Source: Gammaproteobacteria bacterium
GTDB taxonomy: Bacteria; Pseudomonadota; Gammaproteobacteria; Pseudomonadales; Pseudohongiellaceae
NCBI GenBank assembly: GCA_002694855.1
Contig: NZNL01000018.1
Location: forward strand, 35,997 to 41,964
Direction: 5' to 3'
DNA: 5,968 bases
Within the stretch, counting starts at the first letter, position 1, and every line of letters begins with the position of its first letter. The position numbers and the translations under genes are program-made. Positions 1 to 5,968 of the stretch are shown piece after piece. The notes under the pieces were generated by a model that made no database searches, was not told the DNA's origin, and worked only from the letters and a program-made list of their open reading frames with translations.

Positions 1-50
1 CTCCCCAACCCGACAATTACACTAATACGGTTTGAAGGTTCTTCTACCAT
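1..50 (-). CDS. murD: MurD, UDP-N-acetylmuramoylalanine--D-glutamate ligase, N-terminal fragment (runs off left edge)
   Basis: Only the first 16 codons are in the window, with two further bases at the edge. They read MVEEPSNRISVIVGLG. The ISVIVGLG stretch matches the opening beta strand and glycine-rich turn at the N-terminus of MurD (E. coli has VVIIGLG at the same place). The ATG at 48-50 is well supported because the codon just before it is an in-frame TAA stop. A weak purine-rich AAAAGGG lies 11 bases upstream. The gene starts 22 bases after the mraY stop, and mraY-murD is the usual order in gammaproteobacterial dcw clusters. MurD is a cytoplasmic ATP-dependent ligase that adds D-Glu to UDP-MurNAc-L-Ala. 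The ATP-binding and C-terminal domains lie outside the window, so the call rests on the short N-terminus plus gene order. Confidence 0.87.
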   Translation of the reverse strand, partial: MVEEPSNRISVIVGLG

Positions 51-61
51 TTATATCTTTG

Positions 62-68
62 CCCTTTT
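62..68 (-). promoter_or_regulatory. Putative murD ribosome binding site
   Basis: AAAAGGG in the mraY-murD gap ends 11 bases before the murD ATG. It is a partial match to the Shine-Dalgarno consensus and the spacing is longer than optimal, so it is probably a weak site. Confidence 0.4.
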
Positions 69-72
69 GTGC

Positions 73-1155
73 TCAACGCAGCTTCAATGTTGCCAAACCG
101 AATAACACCAGCATGACCGTTATGATCCAAAACCGCACAATGACTCTAGGTTCAGGCCACCCTTTTAATTCAAAATGATGGTGTAGTGGAGCCATGCGAA
201 ATATTCGTTTTCCAGTCAGCTTAAAAGATGCCACCTGCAGGATTACCGACACAGTTTCCATTACGAAAACTCCACCCATAATGAACAAAACTATTTCGTG
301 CCGAGAGACAATTGCCATCACACCCAGAGCCGCACCTAAAGCTAGTGCGCCTACGTCTCCCATGAAAATCTGTGCCGGATATGTGTTAAACCATAGAAAC
401 CCCATGCCTGCGCCGACTAGTGCTCCCGCAAATATTACTATTTCACCGGAACCGACTACGTTCGGAATGTTGAGGTACGCCGAAAACTCACTATGACCAG
501 CGAGATAGGAAATAATTCCAAGAGCACCACCTACCATCACTGTTGGTAGAATAGCCAACCCATCAAGTCCATCCGTTAAATTGACAGCATTACTAAATCC
601 CACGATTACAAAGTAGCTGATCACTACATAGAATATGCCTAGGTCGATAGCAACATCTTTAAAAAAAGGTACGATATATTGAATCTCCACAGAACTCGGC
701 GCAGTGTAATAAAGCACTATAGCTGCAGTAAAACCGATAACTGACTGCCAGAAGTATTTCCACCGTGGCGATAAACCAGCGGGATCTTGCTGAAAAACCT
801 TGCGATAATCATCTACCCAGCCAACAGTGCCTAACAGTATGGTAACCAGTAAAATGATCCACACGTAATGATTAGTAAGGTCAGACCATAATAATGTACT
901 CATGGCGATACTGACCAGAATTAAAGCTCCGCCCATGGTTGGAGTTCCAGCCTTACTGAAATGAGTCTCAGGCCCATCTTCTCGGACCACTTGTCCAATC
1001 TGATGGTAGTTAAGTTGGCGTATCATTGTGGGTCCAATAATCAACGAGACACCAAGTGCAGTTAGAATACTAAAAATACCTCTTACCGTGATGTATTGCA
1101 GAACGGTGAAGTTATTGTCAAACTGAATTAAGTAATCCGATAACCAAACCAGCAT
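73..1155 (-). CDS. mraY: MraY, phospho-N-acetylmuramoyl-pentapeptide-transferase
   Basis: MraY is an integral inner-membrane enzyme. It transfers phospho-MurNAc-pentapeptide from UDP to undecaprenyl phosphate, giving lipid I and UMP. The product has 360 residues, the same as E. coli MraY, and ends in LATLKLR like it. Visible motifs, in order, are GQVVREDGP (54-62) followed by GTPTMGG (70-76); the VDDYRKV loop with catalytic-site Asp115 and Asp116; [10 protein letters not shown] (192-201); FMGDVGA with Asp267; and the HHH triad (325-327) in [18 protein letters not shown]. About ten hydrophobic segments are present, near residues 22-45, 75-91, 96-113, 134-151, 172-189, 200-218, 238-256, 263-283, 288-309 and 340-357. 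The start is the ATG at 1153-1155, giving the family N-terminus MLVWLSDY, 14 bases after the murF stop. It is cotranscribed with murF and murD. Confidence 0.98.
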   Translation of the reverse strand: MLVWLSDYLIQFDNNFTVLQYITVRGIFSILTALGVSLIIGPTMIRQLNYHQIGQVVREDGPETHFSKAGTPTMGGALILVSIAMSTLLWSDLTNHYVWIILLVTILLGTVGWVDDYRKVFQQDPAGLSPRWKYFWQSVIGFTAAIVLYYTAPSSVEIQYIVPFFKDVAIDLGIFYVVISYFVIVGFSNAVNLTDGLDGLAILPTVMVGGALGIISYLAGHSEFSAYLNIPNVVGSGEIVIFAGALVGAGMGFLWFNTYPAQIFMGDVGALALGAALGVMAIVSRHEIVLFIMGGVFVMETVSVILQVASFKLTGKRIFRMAPLHHHFELKGWPEPRVIVRFWIITVMLVLFGLATLKLR

Positions 1156-1161
1156 TAGTCG

Positions 1162-1166
1162 CCCCC
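1162..1166 (-). promoter_or_regulatory. Putative mraY ribosome binding site
   Basis: A GGGGG run sits six bases before the mraY ATG inside the 14-base murF-mraY gap. It has the right position and purine content but is not a textbook AGGAGG. Confidence 0.45.
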
Positions 1167-1169
1167 GCT

Positions 1170-2516
1170 TTAAGTCAATTCGCTAACGATTGTTTCCATC
1201 TGTGTGTCACGCGATCCCTTTACTAGGAATACTGTGTCATTACTAGCTATCTCTTTGCAGGCTGCAAGCAAATCACTCTTGCTAGCGAAGTGTCGTGCGT
1301 TGTCACCGAAGGCTTGAACTGCAAACCTTGATTTTTCACCTACTGCCCAGAATTCATCTACCCCTGCTATAGCTGCATATTTGCCCACTAACGCATGCGC
1401 CGAAGCAGATTCCTGGCCCAGTTCTTTCATGTCACCAGCAATCAAGACTCTCATTCCGCTAAATGACATTAACACATCGATTGCCACGAAAAATGAATTC
1501 GGGCTGGCATTATACGTATCATCAATTAAACGGCTGCCAAAGAGTGCGCATTTAGCTTCTAGTCGACCCCCAATCGGACCCAAATTCGCCAAGCCTTTTT
1601 GAATATCATCTAGTGTCGCTCCCGCTTCCATTGCAGCACTTGCTGCAGCCACGGCATTACCCACGTTATGGCAACCGAGTAGGTTCAAACTCAACCTACA
1701 TTTACCAGCTGGGCTGTTTAGGGTAAAAGACACACAACCTCCATTCCCCATAAGCACATTACTAGCAAAGTATTCCGCAGGACCATTACTACTATTGCAT
1801 GCACTGAACAAAACCACTCTTCTGGATTTTGCACGCTCTATCCATTGGTTCGCATTTGGGTCCATCAAGTTCAGAATCACGGTACCTTGTGGTGAGACAC
1901 CATCTATGATTTCGCCTTTGGCTTCTACGATTCCTTGCAGGCTGCCAAAGCCTTCAATATGCGCTGAGCTGGCATTGGTAATGAGAGCTATATTAGGAAG
2001 CGCTTTGTCAGCGCTGAAGGCAATTTCACCAGCTTTATTTGCCCCCATTTCTATAACCGCAAATTCGTGTTTTTCATTCAATTGAAGAAGTGTTAACGGA
2101 ACTCCGATGGTATTATTCAGATTGGCATGTGTAACCAATGTACTTGCCTGGTTACTAAGCATCCGGTGTATCATTTCCTTTACAGTCGTCTTACCCTGAC
2201 TGCCAGTCAGGGCTATCACTTTGGCGGAACTCCGCTGACGGTTTAATTTCGCAATTTCACCAAGGGCGGCATGAGTATCTGGCACTCGCAACATCGGACA
2301 ATCGATATCCAATTCTTTGGATACGATCGCCCCCGAAGCTCCCTTAGTTATAGCCTCTACTACAAAATCATTGCCATCGAATCTATCACCATTTAAAGCT
2401 AGGTACATGTCCCCATGACTGAGCGTTCGGCTATCGGTGGACAGTTGGGAGAACGCAATATCCCCCCCCATGAGTTCGCCATCTAATTTTTGAGCCAGCG
2501 CAGATAAATTAATCAT
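1170..2516 (-). CDS. murF: MurF, UDP-N-acetylmuramoyl-tripeptide--D-alanyl-D-alanine ligase
   Basis: MurF is a cytoplasmic ATP-dependent ligase that adds D-Ala-D-Ala to UDP-MurNAc-tripeptide, completing the pentapeptide used by MraY. From the ATG at 2514-2516 it has 448 residues, about the usual family length. The N-terminal UDP-substrate domain (about 1-95) carries STDSR. The central ATPase domain has the P-loop TGSQGKTT (104-111), EMGAN (156-160) and [12 protein letters not shown] (181-192). The C-terminal domain holds [10 protein letters not shown] (332-341), GDMKELG (361-367) and KGSR (433-436), all MurF signatures. A TTG three codons upstream (2523-2525) is open, but it lies only one base after the AAGG Shine-Dalgarno core. 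The ATG is 10 bases from AAGG and gives [13 protein letters not shown], which matches E. coli MurF better. An 8-G run covers codons 16-19. The gene lies 21 bases after murE and ends in TAA. Confidence 0.97.
   Translation of the reverse strand: MINLSALAQKLDGELMGGDIAFSQLSTDSRTLSHGDMYLALNGDRFDGNDFVVEAITKGASGAIVSKELDIDCPMLRVPDTHAALGEIAKLNRQRSSAKVIALTGSQGKTTVKEMIHRMLSNQASTLVTHANLNNTIGVPLTLLQLNEKHEFAVIEMGANKAGEIAFSADKALPNIALITNASSAHIEGFGSLQGIVEAKGEIIDGVSPQGTVILNLMDPNANQWIERAKSRRVVLFSACNSSNGPAEYFASNVLMGNGGCVSFTLNSPAGKCRLSLNLLGCHNVGNAVAAASAAMEAGATLDDIQKGLANLGPIGGRLEAKCALFGSRLIDDTYNASPNSFFVAIDVLMSFSGMRVLIAGDMKELGQESASAHALVGKYAAIAGVDEFWAVGEKSRFAVQAFGDNARHFASKSDLLAACKEIASNDTVFLVKGSRDTQMETIVSELT
2462..2469 (-). 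repeat. Homopolymer run of eight G on the coding strand, inside murF
   Basis: The run spans the last base of the Met16 codon, both Gly17 and Gly18 codons (GGG GGG) and the first base of the Asp19 codon. The reading frame stays intact at this length, so the assembled allele encodes full-length MurF. Confidence 0.95.
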
Positions 2517-2526
2517 TTCTATCAAA

Positions 2527-2530
2527 CCTT
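2527..2530 (-). promoter_or_regulatory. murF ribosome binding site (decides the start)
   Basis: AAGG lies in the murE-murF gap. It is 10 bases from the ATG at 2514-2516 but only one base from the alternative TTG at 2523-2525. This favours the ATG as the real start. Confidence 0.55.
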
Positions 2531-2537
2531 CTAAGCC

Positions 2538-4076
2538 TCACCGATTACTAATAATTCGCTTTTGTAAAGCGAGCCGGACCTGGTTTGCATCACTGAACAT
2601 AATTTTGTTCCCACCTACGTCCTGATAATTTTCATGCCCTTTGCCGGCCACTAGTACTAAATCACCGGCTTTCGCATTCTGGATTGCATAGTCAATGGCC
2701 TCCGCCCTATCTCTGATCACTTTTACATCTGAAGGATTTCGAATGCCAGACAGAATGTGTTGAACGATCTCGTCACCTTGTTCGTTTCTGGGATTATCGT
2801 CGGCAATAATTAGTTGATTGGCGTTTTGTTCGGCAATTTCGCCCATTATCGGGCGCTTCCCTTTATCTCGATTGCCTCCACAACCGAAGACACACCAAAT
2901 ATCACTATCGAAGTGATCACGCAGTGCTAATAGAGCGCTCTTCAACCCATCCGGGGTATGGGCATAATCAACCAAGGCAGTTATTTCTTGGCTATCGCCA
3001 ATAATCTCCATTCGCCCCGTTACTGGTTTCAGTTTGGAGATACATTCGCAAAGTTTAGCTAGGTCAAGATCTCGCTTACAAGGCAAATATTTGATGAGGG
3101 TTGCGACAGTGGCTAAAAGGTTACTGAAATTAAAGTAACCAATTAATTTGCCACTAACACGACCCGTACCTGCAGGAGTGACTATATCAGCTTCGAACCC
3201 CTGTCGATTAAGCGACAGGCTTTCAGCATAAACAGTAGCTAAAGGATTTCTAATACTATAGGTAACAATATCAACTCCTTTCTCAATGCTATTAAGAATA
3301 GGCAAAGCATAAGGATCATCCAAGTTGATAATCGCGCAACGTAATCCTTCTTTTGTAAACAGTTTTTTCTTGTTTTCGGCATAAGCTTCTATGCTTTCGT
3401 GATAGTCGAGATGATCTCGCGTGAGATTCGTAAATATGCCAATATCGAATCGTACAGCTTCAACCCGTTTTTGGTGCAATCCAACTGAAGAGACTTCCAT
3501 CGCTACAGGATCTATATGATTAGCCTCCATTTCCGCCAGAGCCATCTGTGTAAAAACTGCATCCGGTGTAGTTAATTGGGTTTCTTTCAATTCCCCATAA
3601 ACACCATAACCCAATGTACCAATAACTCCACACTTGTAGCCGAACTCTGAGAGAGCTTGCGCAATAAACTGACTGCAACTGGTTTTTCCATTGGTGCCAG
3701 TTATCCCAAATACACTAAGCTTCATACTCGGCCGGGAGTAAAAACGGTCTGCTATTTCACTGATCTTGGCCAACAGATTATCAACCACGATGATGGCAAC
3801 ACCTCGATCAACCCTGAAACCTTCCCACTCACCCCCGGATTCAGCGAGCACTGCAACACAGCCTAATTCTATGGCTTGATCGATATAATTCCGAGCATCG
3901 TGATTACGCCCGAAATAAGCTAGAAATAGATCACCCTTTGTAAGCAACCTACTATCTATCTGCATACCAGTAACTGTCACATTCAATTCATTCGGTAATG
4001 AATCAGGCAATTCGACCAAACCGCTAATCAAGTCAAGCAGGGGTACACTAGGATTCAATTTTTCCGCCGTATTCAT
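2538..4076 (-). CDS. murE: MurE, UDP-N-acetylmuramoyl-L-alanyl-D-glutamate--2,6-diaminopimelate ligase
   Basis: MurE is a cytoplasmic ATP-dependent ligase that adds meso-diaminopimelate to UDP-MurNAc-L-Ala-D-Glu. It has 512 residues, slightly longer than the 495 of E. coli MurE. The N-terminal uridine-binding domain includes MQIDSR (38-43) and GDLFLAYFG (48-56). The ATPase domain has the P-loop TGTNGKTS (126-133), TTPDA (169-173), EVSSVGL (194-200), LTRDHLDYH (218-226) and AYAENKKKLF (231-240), in which Lys236 aligns with the carbamylated lysine. The C-terminal domain has YAHTPDG (371-377), GCGGNRDKGKRP (398-409), DNPR (427-430) and GKGHE (478-482). DNPR is the established marker for meso-diaminopimelate rather than lysine. 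The start ATG overlaps the ftsI stop as ATGA. No strong Shine-Dalgarno sequence precedes it, so translation is probably coupled to ftsI. Confidence 0.98.
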   Translation of the reverse strand: MNTAEKLNPSVPLLDLISGLVELPDSLPNELNVTVTGMQIDSRLLTKGDLFLAYFGRNHDARNYIDQAIELGCVAVLAESGGEWEGFRVDRGVAIIVVDNLLAKISEIADRFYSRPSMKLSVFGITGTNGKTSCSQFIAQALSEFGYKCGVIGTLGYGVYGELKETQLTTPDAVFTQMALAEMEANHIDPVAMEVSSVGLHQKRVEAVRFDIGIFTNLTRDHLDYHESIEAYAENKKKLFTKEGLRCAIINLDDPYALPILNSIEKGVDIVTYSIRNPLATVYAESLSLNRQGFEADIVTPAGTGRVSGKLIGYFNFSNLLATVATLIKYLPCKRDLDLAKLCECISKLKPVTGRMEIIGDSQEITALVDYAHTPDGLKSALLALRDHFDSDIWCVFGCGGNRDKGKRPIMGEIAEQNANQLIIADDNPRNEQGDEIVQHILSGIRNPSDVKVIRDRAEAIDYAIQNAKAGDLVLVAGKGHENYQDVGGNKIMFSDANQVRLALQKRIISNR

Positions 4077-5806
4077 GATTTAATTGAAGAAAGCTCGGGT
4101 TTCTGATCTGCTGGAATATTGTCCGGTGCGATATTAAGTATGCGCATAGCTCCAGCCACTATCTTCGAAAATAAAGGGGCTGCCACCTGTCCCCCATAAT
4201 GTTCCTCGCCTTTTGGTTCATTCACTACGACAACGACAACTATTTGTGGGTCCGAAGCAGGAGCGATTCCGACAAAAAGTGAATTATGTAGATTTTCTTC
4301 ATAGCCAAACTCCCCTACTACGTGCGCCGTACCTGTTTTGCCTGCCACAGTATAAAAAGGCACATTGGCCTCGATAGCCGAACCTCCCTGGTTAGAGTCC
4401 ACTACAGTTTTCAGGATCTCTAGTATTTGATTACTGATTGTTTCACTCAATACCCTTTCACGAGGCAACGCTTCTATCGCATTGTCACTAAGTTTGAGTA
4501 ATGAGACAGGTTTGCGAACGCCTCCATCGGCTATGACTGAATAGGCTTGAGCAAGTTGCATTGCTGATGATGACAGACCGTAACCAAAAGAAAGTGTGGC
4601 TGTTTCAATGCGACTCCAGCGTCGCAGATTGGGTAATACCCCACCACGCTCGCCTGGGAAACCGGTTCCGGCCACTTGCCCAAATCCTACTCGCTCCAAT
4701 ACATCACGAATCGGTTCCGCCCCAATTTGCAGCGCAATCTTGCTCGAACCAATATTACTGGATTTAGTAACGACTTTTCCGACTGTTAATGTACCGTAAT
4801 CGAATAAATCCTTAACCTCATCAATTCCTATCATCATCCAACCGGGGCTCGTTTCCACTAGCGTCTCAGGGGTGTAAAACCCTGACTCAAGCGCGGCTGC
4901 GATGGTGAATGCTTTTATTGTTGAACCCGGTTCAAATACATCAGTGATAGCGCGATTCCGCAGCACACTAAAATCAACCATGTTAGATTTGTTATGAGGA
5001 TTGTAGGAAGGTTGATTGACCATAGCAAGGACTTCACCAGTACGCACATCTAACACCACTACCGAAGCAGCTTTAGCACGTCGAGTAATAAATTCTTCCT
5101 TGAGCTCCCGGTAGGCGATATTCTGTAGACGAAAATCGATACTAAGCTCCAGATTCTTGCCAGGCTGAGCGGTTTCTATCGTATTCAGTTCTCCGATAAT
5201 GTGCCCACGGGGGTCTTTCATGACCTGGCGCCTACCAGGAATACCACGCAGCCACTTGTCATAGGTTAATTCAAGTCCCTCCTGACCAATATCGTCGACA
5301 TTACTGAAGCCAACCAGGTGTGCCGTAACCTCCCCTTGCGGATAGAATCGCTGATACTCCTGCTGAGCATAGACCCCGTCGATTTGACTTTCTAATATCT
5401 TTCCAGCATCAGCTGGCGACAACCGTCTCTTTGCATAGAGAAACTCACGTGTCACATTCTTCTCAATGCTACTAGCAAGAACCTCTGCATTCAGTTCAAG
5501 CTCCTCAGCCAAAAAATTAATTACTTGGGTCTCGCCAATAATTTGACCTGGGTCTACCCAGATTGACTGAACCGGAGTGCTAACTGCAAGGGGCTCACCA
5601 TTGCGATCAGTAATCAAACCTCTATTAGCGGCAAGAGGCACTGTTCTGATCGTGCGGGCATCCCCTTGTCTCTGCAGGAAGTCTCTTTCCAGAATATGTA
5701 AGATGCTAACTTTCCAACCAATGGCAGTTACACAGAGCAACATGGCAAACAACACCAAGTGAAGTCGCCAGAATTGAAAAACGCGACTATTTCTCTCTTC
5801 AATCAT
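4073..5806 (-). CDS. ftsI: FtsI (PBP3), septal peptidoglycan transpeptidase
   Basis: FtsI is the class B penicillin-binding protein that cross-links peptidoglycan at the division septum together with FtsW. It has 577 residues, close to the 588 of E. coli FtsI. A short cytoplasmic N-terminus with several charged residues is followed by one uncleaved membrane segment near 14-36. The periplasmic non-catalytic domain includes NRGLITDRNGEPLA (61-74) and GQEGLELTYDKWLRG (174-188). The transpeptidase domain starts near 245. It shows all three active-site motifs: SxxK as S295-T-I-K298 in FEPGSTIKAF, SxN as S349-S350-N351, and KTG at 490-492 in AGKTGTA. Start ATG 5804-5806 gives the expected short cytoplasmic tail and overlaps ftsL by 8 bases. 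The class B relative FtsI/PBP3 is preferred over PBP2 (MrdA) because of the dcw context. Confidence 0.98.
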   Translation of the reverse strand: MIEERNSRVFQFWRLHLVLFAMLLCVTAIGWKVSILHILERDFLQRQGDARTIRTVPLAANRGLITDRNGEPLAVSTPVQSIWVDPGQIIGETQVINFLAEELELNAEVLASSIEKNVTREFLYAKRRLSPADAGKILESQIDGVYAQQEYQRFYPQGEVTAHLVGFSNVDDIGQEGLELTYDKWLRGIPGRRQVMKDPRGHIIGELNTIETAQPGKNLELSIDFRLQNIAYRELKEEFITRRAKAASVVVLDVRTGEVLAMVNQPSYNPHNKSNMVDFSVLRNRAITDVFEPGSTIKAFTIAAALESGFYTPETLVETSPGWMMIGIDEVKDLFDYGTLTVGKVVTKSSNIGSSKIALQIGAEPIRDVLERVGFGQVAGTGFPGERGGVLPNLRRWSRIETATLSFGYGLSSSAMQLAQAYSVIADGGVRKPVSLLKLSDNAIEALPRERVLSETISNQILEILKTVVDSNQGGSAIEANVPFYTVAGKTGTAHVVGEFGYEENLHNSLFVGIAPASDPQIVVVVVVNEPKGEEHYGGQVAAPLFSKIVAGAMRILNIAPDNIPADQKPELSSIKS

Positions 5807-5968
5807 GTTGCACCATTACGATATTCGATAACTCTGGCACTTCCATTTGCAGTTGATTGACGGCCTTTCTTTCAATACGTCCTTCCAAGCCAAACGTACT
5901 TTGTTCTATCAACAATTGGCCCCATTCAGTTTCGAGTTCATTGGATTGATCTTTAAGTTCCTGTAGCC
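5799..5968 (-). CDS. ftsL: FtsL, cell division protein, C-terminal fragment (runs off right edge)
   Basis: The visible part is 55 codons plus a TGA stop at 5799-5801, beginning in frame at the third base inside the edge. It reads as a charged, helix-forming segment starting LQELKDQSNELETEWGQLL. The EW-x-x-LL-x-E pattern and the later RIERKAVNQLQME segment match the C-terminal periplasmic part of FtsL from gammaproteobacteria (E. coli has a similar EW..L and ERIATEKLQMQ). FtsL is a small bitopic protein that forms the FtsQLB complex through a coiled coil and controls FtsWI. The membrane segment and the rest of the coiled coil are off the window. Its position directly before ftsI is the conserved dcw order. 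The sequence is short and the family evolves fast, so gene order carries much of the weight. Confidence 0.9.
   Translation of the reverse strand, partial: LQELKDQSNELETEWGQLLIEQSTFGLEGRIERKAVNQLQMEVPELSNIVMVQHD

Noticed and set aside
194..496. Plus-strand open frame of 100 codons
   Set aside because: It lies wholly opposite mraY, has no recognisable domain and shows biased composition typical of the antisense of a membrane protein gene.
661..667. Seven-A run (seven T on the coding strand) in mraY, considered as a programmed frameshift site
   Set aside because: The frame continues normally to the conserved MraY C-terminus, PFFKDV is a conserved family segment, and no downstream stem was apparent.
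1156..1169. Possible internal promoter or terminator in the murF-mraY gap
   Set aside because: The gap is only 14 bases, with no hairpin plus T-run and no convincing -10/-35 pair.
1381..2085. Plus-strand open frames at 1381-1602 and 1795-2085
   Set aside because: Both lie opposite murF, have no family signature, and follow the codon pattern of the minus-strand gene.
3657..3866. Plus-strand open frame of 69 codons
   Set aside because: It is antisense to the murE ATPase region and matches no known family.
4561..5762. Plus-strand open frames at 4561-4767, 4596-4799 and 5577-5762
   Set aside because: They are antisense to ftsI; two overlap each other in different frames, and none has a domain or plausible start signal.

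Overview
This window is a stretch of a bacterial division and cell wall (dcw) cluster read entirely from the minus strand. In transcription order, from right to left, it holds the 3' end of ftsL, then complete ftsI, murE, murF and mraY, then the first 16 codons of murD at the left edge. Almost every base is coding. The gene junctions are an 8-base overlap (ftsL/ftsI), a 4-base ATGA overlap (ftsI/murE), and gaps of 21, 14 and 22 bases (murE/murF, murF/mraY, mraY/murD). I see no terminator, RNA gene, mobile element, CRISPR array or long repeat. No stretch over 300 bases lacks a gene.

The gene order and protein sequences point to a gammaproteobacterium. MraY has 360 residues, like the Escherichia coli enzyme, and aligns with it by recall from end to end. 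Its [11 protein letters not shown] and MAPLHHHFE segments look more like the Pseudomonas version. MurE carries the DNPR motif of ligases that add meso-diaminopimelate, as expected for a Gram-negative cell wall. Base composition looks moderate (I estimate mid-40s percent GC by eye) and fairly even, with no sign of a transferred block. Genus cannot be assigned from this window.

The genes act in one pathway. MurE adds meso-diaminopimelate to UDP-MurNAc-dipeptide. MurF adds D-Ala-D-Ala to complete UDP-MurNAc-pentapeptide. MraY moves the phospho-MurNAc-pentapeptide onto undecaprenyl phosphate to make lipid I at the inner face of the membrane. MurD, which adds D-glutamate, acts two steps before MurF although its gene lies later. 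FtsI (PBP3) cross-links septal peptidoglycan, and FtsL belongs to the FtsQLB complex that activates FtsWI.

This is an ordinary, highly conserved housekeeping region and I did not find a novel system in it. The observations below are minor: the murF start choice, an 8-G run early in murF, a ftsL/ftsI overlap with no clear Shine-Dalgarno sequence, and a few family-level substitutions.
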